Of a stretch of 64,000 nucleotides of DNA, positions 56,261 through 64,000 are shown in pieces. The notes under the pieces are model-generated. The model saw nothing but the letters and a program-made list of their open reading frames with translations, searched no databases and was not told the DNA's origin. Position 1 is the first letter of the stretch, and every line of letters starts with the position of its first letter. The position numbers and the translations under genes are program-made. Source of the DNA: Peromyscus leucopus (Eukaryota > Chordata > Mammalia > Rodentia > Cricetidae); contig NC_051082.1 of NCBI RefSeq assembly GCF_004664715.2, positions 7,818,498 to 7,882,497 on the forward strand, in the 5' to 3' direction.

Positions 56261-56609
56261 TCTGCCCTTCACACATGACGACCGACACTGACAAAGCCCT
56301 ATGACAATCACTGTTAACCCAGGACAACAGTGGACATGGTCTGGCCACGCCCCTGAGGAAAGCTTTGAGGCAGCACCCCGAAATGAAGGAGAAGTAACTG
56401 AAACAATCTGGTCCACAACAAAAAACGGGTTGAAGTGCAAATAACGATGGCTAAGACCCAGAGAGGTAGAGATAGCAGGAAGGGTTGTCACAGATGATCT
56501 CCATGTCCAGTTTCCAACAAGATAATTTGTAAGACTTTCAAAGAAACAGGAAAGCTTGGCAAATCTATGGGGGGATGGTCAATAGGAGCTCTTTGTGTGG
56601 GAGTAACCA

Positions 56610-56740
56610 GTGTCATCCAGGCACAGTCCCAGCACTTGAGAGGCAGATGAGGAGGATCAGGCATTCAAAGCCAGCCTGGGCTACACTGTGATTTGGAGGC
56701 CATCTTTGCATGAGACCCTGTGTCAAACAAGCAAACAACA
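56610..56740 (+). repeat. B1-like SINE
   Basis: 'cacagtcccagcacttgaga', 'caaagccagcctgggctaca', 'agaccctgtgtcaaacaagc'. Confidence 0.8.
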
Positions 56741-57144
56741 ACACACAAGCTAGATATTAAATTTAACATGTGAACATTTCAAAACCACCCCTGTAGCTGT
56801 GCTCAAAGAATCAAGGGGTGGAAGTAGGGGTGGAAGGTATGATAGCCCCGCCCCTCAAATAAATAGATACAGCGTCAAAAGAGCTAAGTGGAAAACACAG
56901 CAACCGAGACAGGAGAAGTTACTAGAGGGTTCCACAGTCCACCCGAATGGGAACTTGCGAAGTGAAGACTGATGGGGAATCCCACAATCTGAAGAAAGGA
57001 GCTAGGGCTCCACGGAGCCTCAGAGGGGTGCGGGCACACAGGCTGAACGGGAACTAGAAGGAAGGGAGAGAAAGGAACGGGAAAAGCATGTAATACATGG
57101 GTGGAGAGATGGAGGACGCTCTTTGCTCTTTGCTCTTGCTTGCT

Positions 57145-57284
57145 GCTTTTGCAAGCACTTGCTCCTCTTGCAGAGGACTAGAATTCTGTTCCCACAGCCA
57201 TGTCAGGCAGCTCAAAACCACCTCAACTCCAAACCCAGAAGATCAGCGTCTGTACACACAGACACATAGACACACACACACACA

Positions 57285-57318
<34 letters not shown>

Positions 57319-57330
57319 TAAGCCATACAT
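57145..57330 (+). repeat. B2/B3-type SINE with CA tail
   Basis: 'gcacttgctcctcttgcaga', 'ggcagctcaaaaccacctca', then CA run 57271-57316. Confidence 0.8.
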
Positions 57331-58435
57331 ATATATGTGTGTGTGTGTATCATATAAATGTGATACAAACTTTTTAGATTTACAGAAATGTACACATTTT
57401 TAAGTACAACAGACTGCGAGTAAGAGAAACTCCAAGTGACTCATGGACCAAAGAAAAACGCTCAGAGCCAAAAGCAAGGAGAAAAAAAAATTAATTATTT
57501 TATTTGTCTCTTGAGATTATACTCTCATTACATCACTTCCCTCATCTCTTTCCTCCTTCCAAACCCTTCCACAGGCACTTCCTTGCTCTCTTTCAAATAT
57601 GTATCAACAATGAAGAAAAAGAGGCTACCAACTTGAGAGTAGGAGACAAGAGAGGGGTTTGGGGGAGAATAGCTGGGGCGGGGGGGGGGGGCTAGCGGGA
57701 AGAAATAGAGAAGGGAAAGTGATGCAATTCTATTATTCAACTAAGAACATTCAAAAAGAAATAGAAGTTTCACCTTTAAATAGTTGGCATGCTCTCGATA
57801 TTGAATCTGAAGGAAGTGTAAGATGATAAAATACGCATTTCTATCACGTTAAAAAAAAAACAAATGCATAGGATGCACATTGGTTGCTTGATAGACGTAA
57901 TGGAAGCTATGTGCACAATGGGGGGGGGGAGGGTGCACCCGAGCAAAGCTGTATCTGTCTGAGAGAAGATACCAGGGAAGACCTTGAATCTATCTGCATG
58001 ACTGAAATGAGTCAGAAACAATGAGAGAGAAGGTTAACATAACCAAAGCTATCAATGTGCATTTTTCTCCTTTCTCCCAGCTTGGAAAGACATCAAATGT
58101 TATCAACTCACATCCCCTGTGTGGTTGGATCGGCATTTGTAAATGAAGTGTGTGGAGCGGCCCTGGCACAGGAGGGGGAGGGGCAGGGCTAGGCCGGACG
58201 AGCTTTCAGACCACAGGAGATGAATCTGAGGGGGATAAGGTGGTTTTAGGAAACCCTTGGACAGCTAAGAACATAATTCCAAAAAGTTTTAATAGCCTGA
58301 AAGACGTGGCAACGCTACATTAGAAAACGTTTGTTTAATAATGCCAGCGGAAGCCGTGAAAGAAAAGAAGGGGGAGGGAAAAAAAACAAAAGAAATGAGG
58401 CATAAAACAAAACAAAACAAGAGACAGCAGGCCTG
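57331..58435. other. Mostly single-copy DNA, no gene recognised
   Basis: An L1-like pyrimidine passage ('ccctcatctctttcctcctt') near 57540-57570, G-runs near 57675 and 57920, A-rich DNA at 58375-58425. Confidence 0.45.
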
Positions 58436-58825
58436 ACTCTGGCTAGATCAATAGCATTAAACATGCATGGGTTGACAATACTATCGGTAAAGAAGAGACT
58501 ATCCAGCTAGAAAACAGACGTGCTGTAGATTGAGAGGTACAGACTGGTGGAGACGATGAGAAGGAGCGACCTTGCAATCAGAAGCCATGAGAAAGCCACC
58601 GTGGACTCTATCAGCACACAAAATCGGCTTGAAAGCAAAGTATAGCACTAGAGAGTGGGAGACGTTTTTACAGCGATGAAAATGGACCCGAGCAGAGGCC
58701 AGCAGGATGACTCCTCTGGGGAACGCGCTCCTTACATAAGAAGGACCTGACCATCTGTCCGGGCCAGCCCACCCTTGGTAATGCATAGGACAAAGCAAAA
58801 GAGTAAAGCTAAGTTAGAAGTCTTG

Positions 58826-58925
58826 CTCAGGTGTGGTGGTGTGGGCACTTAGAGTTTGAGGCATAGGGATCACAGGTTCCAGGCCAGCCTGGGCTATATA
58901 CTAAGGACCTTGTCTCAAAATGAAC
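58826..58925 (+). repeat. B1 SINE, diverged
   Basis: 'gctcaggtgtggtggtgtgg', 'ccaggccagcctgggctata', 'ccttgtctcaaaatgaac'. Confidence 0.85.
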
Positions 58926-59144
58926 ACACACATTTTTGAAACAAAAACAAGTCTGGATACACTAGGAAGTAAATCTGTCAGCATCATAATGAGGGATTGC
59001 AGGAGAAAGTGAAGAAAATTCCACTTAGCCATGGCAGGAAAAAGAATACTATATAGAGAAAAAGGTTAACAGTAGAAGCCTAAAACTACGCTAGGACCCA
59101 AAAACCAAGTTAATGGCTGAGGTATAAATAAATAAGTGGGCAAG

Positions 59145-59414
59145 TGTAGTAGGTAGCCATTCCAGCTTTGATCTGGAAGTTCCAACCCCCATTGAGGCTT
59201 CGGCAACTGTCACGCCTACAAGGCGGGGCCAAGGGAAGCACTGAGAGACCCGAGATCTGGATGGGCGAGCGTGCTCCCTGTTCCTGAGAACACCGCTGGA
59301 CTGCGATACACCTTCCCCAGACCCTGCGACCTACCTATCCCTTTATTTGTAAGCTAACCACTAAATAAATCTTCCTTTTAACTACACGGAGTGGCCTTAA
59401 TAATTTCACCAATA
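59145..59414 (+). mobile_element. Solo ERV LTR, 270 bp
   Basis: TGTAGTAGGTAGCC to TTTCACCAATA, flanked by exact GGCAAG (59139-59144, 59415-59420). AATAAA at about 59363 lies shortly before the 3' end. It is inserted in the L1 relic. Confidence 0.9.
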
Positions 59415-60258
59415 GGCAAGTGTCTTGAGCTCATTGGTTGGTGACCTAACATCATCAAGGTGGCAGCTGACCTCCATGTAGAATTTTGGCACTCTCCAAA
59501 TTCCAAGGGCTAACACGGCTCTAAATTTCATACAGAATTGCAAGTGATTCACAGGAGCCAGAATAACTTCGAGAAAGAATAAAACTGGAGACTCTGTACT
59601 TCCTGTTTCCAAATCTCATCATAAAGCAATACTGTCGAAGACATCAAAATCCCGGCATTAAGGACACACACCTGGGTCCAGGGAGTGGACTTAGGAGTCC
59701 AGAAGGAAGCCACATGTCTGGGGCCAAATGATTCTAGAGAGGACCAAGAAGCATGTGGAGGCCATTTCATAAACAAAGATTGATTTTTCTACAGATAAAG
59801 CCAGAGAAGCTGGTAGCTGTGTGTGAAGCAATGTGGGGCCAGTTTCCTCACCCCACACACCACAGTTAACTCCAGGTGGATCAGAGACCCAAGCGTGACA
59901 ACAGCTAGAGAGCCATAAAACGCTCTGATGAAGACCCAGGGGTGACGCCCATGATGCAACATGTGATGATGGACTCTCGGGTTCAGATAACGAACGCTCA
60001 AGCAAGAAGAGAATAATTAGAGATGCTAGACTTATCAAATTTTTAAAAGATTCTGTTTTTGTTGTTGCTTTAAGAGAGTACTGTCAAGACAATAAAGAAG
60101 CAAAGCAACATGTTCTCAGAGCTCAGTGTCGGGTAAGGAATGTGTATCTAAAGAATAGAAGGAACTGTCACAACTCACTAATGAAAGGACAAACACCTCC
60201 GCTAACAACTGAGCAAAAAAAAAAAAATCTGAATAGACATTTCTTTTACAGAGATAAT

Positions 60259-60330
60259 GGCTGGGCTACAGCGTGAGTTCCAGGAAAGGCGCAAAGCTAC
60301 ACAGAGAAACCCTGTCTTGAAAATCCAAAG
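60259..60330 (+). repeat. B1 SINE 3' half
   Basis: 'gctgggctacagcgtgagtt', 'ccaggaaaggcgcaaagcta', 'agagaaaccctgtcttgaaa'. Confidence 0.9.
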
Positions 60331-60606
60331 AAAAAAAAATAATAATGGAAATAGCCAGTGAGCACAGAAAAAATATGCTCATACCCACCTAGCAGGACAG
60401 GGCAGCTGGCATAAACATGTCAGTTGCAACAACAGTGGCAAAGATGTGGAGAAGCTGTGGGCGCTGCTGGGGGGACCCCAAGTGGTACAGTGGTTTTGGA
60501 AGCTAGCCTGTTGATCCTTCAGGTTCAACACAGGGCCCAGTGATTCTCCCCCGCATTTCTGCCAAGAGACAAGAAAATGCATCTCTACACAAAACCTCAC
60601 CCAGGA

Positions 60607-60950
60607 TGGGCTGGTAGGGTGGCTCAGTGGCTAAGAGTGCATGCACGGCAGACATGAGGACCTCAGCTAGAATCTCCAGCAGGCATGGCTGCATGCATCT
60701 GTAACTCCAGCGTTGGAGGGGGAGTCGAGACAGGAAGGTCCCAAGAGCTTGCTGGCCAGCCAGCCTCACTGAAACAGCAAGCGTCTGGTTTGGTGAGAGA
60801 CTGTTTCAAGAGAATCAGATGGAGAGCCATAGAGGAGGAGGATGCCTGGGAGCCTGTTCTGGCCTCCACATGCGCTGTGTGCAAGAGTACATGCACCCTA
60901 CACACTCTTGCGCATGCACCACGTGCACACGCATATACCACACATTCTCA
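60607..60950 (+). repeat. B4 SINE, near full length
   Basis: 'gggctggtagggtggctcag', 'gcatgcatctgtaactccag', 'ccagccagcctcactgaaac', 'ttctggcctccacatgcgct', CA-rich tail. Confidence 0.92.
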
Positions 60951-61194
60951 TGCTAACTTGCACTGGAAAGCTGGTAGAAGCATTATTCATCACAATAACA
61001 AACATAAATACAACTGTAAAGTCCATTATTATATTTTTTAATCACCTGCTATAACCTGGTGAACTGTTGATCTGTAGACTTCCACTATAGAGCTGGGGCT
61101 GGAACACAGGGCCTCCCCAAGTTAGATGAGTGAGTGTTCCACTGAGTCTGTTTTCTTCAGGGATGTTGCCTCAAAGGCTACCCTGCTCCAGTGA

Positions 61195-61400
61195 TGGCCA
61201 CACAGCCATGCACATATGGGCAGAATCAACTGGACTCGGTGGGTTATAAAGAAAATTGGAAGATATGCCATTGGGAGGGGGAATGCATGTTGGGAGGAGA
61301 AGTTGGAGGGAGGGGTTGGTGGTAGGCATCATCAGCATGTGTGGTAGACATGTGTGAAATTCTCAAAGAATAGATAAATTAACTACAATTTGGAAAATGA
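61195..61400 (+). mobile_element. Rodent L1 3'UTR
   Basis: 'gcagaatcaactggactcgg', 'gaggagaagttggagggagg', 'atgtgtgaaattctcaaaga' plus A-rich end. Confidence 0.85.
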
Positions 61401-61479
61401 TTTCCTAAGACCTTGCAGGGGAGGGGAAGCTAGAACATAGGATAAGCACTCACATTTCTCACGTGTTTAGGCTCCGCCA

Positions 61480-61556
61480 TTTGACAAACACTCATTAGGT
61501 ATCCGCCAGGCACTAGGCACCCCTCTGGAGATATAACAAGAAGCTGGATACATTTC
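61480..61556 (+). repeat. L2 fragment
   Basis: 'aacactcattaggtatccgc' followed by 'caggcactaggcacccctct'. Confidence 0.75.
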
Positions 61557-61584
61557 TTGTTTTGTTGTGTTTTTTTTTTTAAAT

Positions 61585-61650
61585 TTGGTATCTCAAAGCA
61601 GTTTTAATTTGCATTCCCCAGATGGCTAAGGATGTTGAACATGTTTTCAA
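61585..61650 (-). repeat. Ancient L1 fragment
   Basis: 'gtatctcaaagcagttttaa' and 'tttgcattccccagatggct' are the reverse complement of an L1M passage. Confidence 0.7.
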
Positions 61651-62034
61651 GTATTTTTAATAAACTTTATTATAAAAAACTTGCAAAGAAAAATCATCAC
61701 ACACAGAAATTAACCAGACCCAAAGTCTATGCATCTCAATGAACTCCTTCACAGTTAGAGCAGCCGTTATGTAGCCATGGAGTCTCGTGCTGGGTTTTAC
61801 ACTTTCACTACAGAATATATTTTAGGTCCTTAACTACCAGCAAAAAGGAAAACTCCATGACAGAGTCACAGCCAGAGAAACAATTGGCTTTATATCCTCC
61901 TTCATGACTCATGTCTGTGGCCTGCATTCAGTCCTTCCTCATGCCCTGGTGTTTAGTCTTTCTTGTTTTCTTCATGTCATATGTACCCATATTTACATTT
62001 GTTAATATAGACATATTTGTGTGTGCATGTGTAT

Positions 62035-62112
62035 GTGTGTGTATATATATGTGTGTGTGTGCATATATATATACACACACATATATATAACATATATATG
62101 TGTGTTATTGGT
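62035..62112. repeat. (TATG/TATA) simple repeat
   Basis: Alternating purine-pyrimidine tract. A related AT run lies at 62294-62325. Confidence 0.9.
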
Positions 62113-62291
62113 TAGGTTCCAAGTATGAGGGGTAAATGCTTTTATTTCTGCGATTATGTGGCCTCACTTATTATCTTAATATTATACATTGTAAGTCCAT
62201 CCATTTTCCTGAATTTTTTTACTTTATTTTTTAGAGCAGCATAGTATGCATATTATATATATATATAATTTCATATATACACCCTATAGAT

Positions 62292-62328
<37 letters not shown>

Positions 62329-62420
62329 AAATTTTTATTATCCATTCATCTTTTGGTTGACACCTAGGTTGATTCCAACTCTTTGCTAGAGTGACCAAAG
62401 CAGCCATCAGCATGGGGCCG
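62110..62420 (-). repeat. Ancient L1 fragment
   Basis: 'tagagcagcatagtatgcat' and 'ttatccattcatcttttggt' with 'tgacacctaggttgattcca' match the reverse complement of L1M 3' sequence. The plus-orientation counterpart is at 52450-52860. Confidence 0.75.
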
Positions 62421-62424
62421 CACA

Positions 62425-62990
62425 CATCTGGAGGACAGGGTCTGGAGTTCTCTGGGTGTGTGCCCAGGATTGTGACAGCTGGTTCCTCTGTTTCTCTGTA
62501 ACTGATTCGTGAATGGAAAGGTGGAAAGAGAGAGAGTGCACAGGAAGAAATAAGAAGATGAACACATAGGAATGATGGGCACCCACCATTCAGGGTCACG
62601 GGGAAGCCTGGCTGATGAGAGATCATGGCAGCGACCATGAAGTAGGTGGGTCCTGAAGTCACAGGGTTCACAGGCACCAGAGCATCTGAGGGCAAGACCC
62701 CCAAGGTGGATCTGTGGCTGGTGTGTCATACAAAGAGAAAGAGGTCAGTGTCACTCAGGGTCATGGCTGAAGCTAGTGAGAAAGAAAATGTGGAGATGCG
62801 GAGAGGTGGGCACAGAGAGAGGGCACTAGGAGAGGCCGTGGTGTTCTAAGAGCATGAACGCCAAGGTCTGCCTCATGCCCACAACCTCTTCCTCAGCACA
62901 GACGAGCCCAGGACTTTCCAGAGTCTTGAATGCCCCAGTTCACAAGCTAAGAAACCATAGTTGGGCCTGAGCTCTTTCTAGCTTTTTTAT
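62425..62990. other. Single-copy DNA, no gene recognised
   Basis: The 157-codon minus ORF that overlaps it runs out of an AT microsatellite and is not recognised. Confidence 0.5.
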
Positions 62991-63001
62991 GATTTATTTC
63001 T

Positions 63002-63049
<48 letters not shown>

Positions 63050-63215
63050 CCATAGGTGCTTTTGCACGCTGCTATCTGCCAGAAGAGAGCAATGGATCCC
63101 CTGAAGCTAGAGTTACAGGCAGTTATGAGCTGTCCAATTTGGAGTTGAATTTGAGTCCTCTGAAAAAGCAAAAGCAGTCAAGTGCTGTTAGCCACTGAGC
63201 CACCTCTCCAGCTCC
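62990..63215 (-). repeat. B2/B3-type SINE with (GT)n
   Basis: (GT)n at 63004-63048, then 'ccagaagagagcaatggatc', 'gaagctagagttacaggcag', 'gccactgagccacctctcca'. Confidence 0.93.
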
Positions 63216-63799
63216 TTCCTAGTACGAGGTGTTTCAAAGTATGGGTTGCGGCTACAAATTGGGAGCTAGTTCTAGGGCCATGAAATTGACTTCATGCATT
63301 GAAGCCCGCATGTCAAAAACAGAATGAAAAATAACACCAATCCACAGTTGTGTGTAAGCCTATGTGTGTGTGCATGTGTGTATGTGTGTGCGCGCGTATG
63401 TGTAATGGACTGGTTGTGAAATAAAGTGCATTTCTTACTAAGAATCACATCCATGTATTGGTGCCTGACCCTTGCCTGTCCCCCATATCCACCTAGCCTT
63501 GTCCATGATGTAGCTGAACCTGCCTGGGCTAGCTGTCAACGATTTAATGGATCCAAAGACAAAGCTGCCTGCAGCCATGGAATCCCAAATGCCACCTGCA
63601 TTAATTGAGATGTTTACTTTAAGCCAGGCAGTGATTGCATTTATAAGCCGTGCTGGGCAGTCACCACCCCCAGTATGCAGAAGAGTCCCCTAAATCCTGC
63701 CACCCCGACTCTAATGCCAGACACAACCAATCGTGGAAATACCGGGGCATCCTCTCCAAAGAGTCCCTGGCTCCTCAGAAGCAGAGTTATGAGGTCAGA

Positions 63800-63905
63800 C
63801 ATGGACAAATTGTAAATCCAGTGTGGTCACCTGCCAGCAGTGTGACCCACAGCATCGGTCCTTTGAGCCTTGGTTTCTTTGGGGGGAAAAAAACTGGAGC
63901 AATGA
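63800..63905 (-). repeat. MIR fragment
   Basis: 'gtaaatccagtgtggtcacc', 'cagtgtgacccacagcatcg' and 'gagccttggtttctttgggg' in reverse MIR order. Confidence 0.65.
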
Positions 63906-64000
63906 CAGTAACCAACCCAATAGGGTGGCACAAAAATAGAAGAAAACCTGCTCCACATCTGAATATACTTGTCAGCCTCGTTGGCTTTCTAGACCCCCTG

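Larger units (their letters stand above)
58440..61030 (+). pseudogene. Decayed ancient L1 ORF2 and 3' region with nested insertions
   Basis: Segments follow the L1 ORF2 order on the plus strand. Endonuclease-region text lies near 58455-58730 ('agcattaaacatgcatgg'). Later RT and C-terminal-region text lies at 59500-60040 ('acagttaactccaggtggat', 'ccataaaacgctctgatgaa'). 'aatctgaatagacatttctt' is near 60228 and 'ggcaaagatgtggagaagct' near 60438. The relic resumes after a B4 with 'agcattattcatcacaataa' near 60985. No reading frame survives. The relic is interrupted by a B1 (58826-58925), an ERV LTR (59145-59414), a B1 (60259-60330) and a B4 (60607-60950). Assignment rests on recalled L1 word order, not alignment. 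Confidence 0.75.

Noticed and set aside
63220..63300. hAT-like string near 'caaagtatgggttgcggcta'
   Set aside because: Too short and diverged to assign to a family.
1..64000. CRISPR arrays, operons, riboswitches, bacterial insertion sequences
   Set aside because: The sequence is mammalian nuclear DNA. Tandem arrays here are microsatellites or minisatellites without spacer structure.

Overview
This is mammalian, clearly rodent, DNA. It holds B1, B2/B3, B4 and ID SINEs, rodent L1 3' ends, MT-type MaLR LTRs, older MIR, L2 and Tigger relics, and long CA, CT and GATA microsatellites. Several class II ERV LTR families that I do not associate with Mus suggest a cricetid (hamster, vole or deer-mouse group). 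That placement is inference. I recognise no intact cellular protein-coding gene, exon or functional RNA gene. The window reads as intergenic or intronic repeat-rich DNA with islands of single-copy sequence.

The most striking object is at 742-3289. It is a 2.5-kb LTR element on the minus strand with a complete non-autonomous retrovirus layout: 5' LTR (2737-3283), lysine-tRNA-type primer-binding site (2717-2734), a short leader, internal sequence, a polypurine tract (1402-1415) and a 3' LTR (750-1401). No gag, pro, pol or env was recognised. The first internal ORF begins with the 5'UTR, start codon and signal peptide of TGF-beta receptor type 1, jumps to the kinase N-lobe, jumps again to a short piece of the activation segment, and runs through an A15 tract into an unrecognised in-frame region. 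This looks like host-gene transduction by an endogenous retroelement. The 3' LTR copy is full of short insertions, which may be an assembly problem.

3.3-34 kb: single-copy DNA with scattered SINEs, microsatellites and MaLR LTRs. Solo LTRs with exact 6-bp target duplications lie at 13451-13850 (inside a B4) and 18950-19327 (inside an older LTR). An MT LTR at 24804-25181 splits an L2. A MER2-like Tigger lies near 22.7 kb. Local duplications occur at 15961/16862 and 21710/22407.

34-44 kb: a MaLR LTR is followed by about 1 kb of repeat-free, homeodomain/SOX-motif-rich DNA (35060-36080), a candidate conserved regulatory element. Solo LTRs lie at 37318-37758 and 40805-41172. A 9-copy, 47-bp minisatellite lies at 42871-43293.

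44-64 kb: solo LTRs at 44246-44736 and 46817-47194 belong to the same B1-containing LTR family as the Tgfbr1 element. A 127-bp, 94%-identical inverted repeat lies at 52996-53122/53451-53577. A decayed ancient L1 ORF2 with nested insertions covers 58440-61030. Single-copy segments near 11.3, 20.1, 25.9, 35.5 and 41.8 kb are the best places to look for non-coding function.
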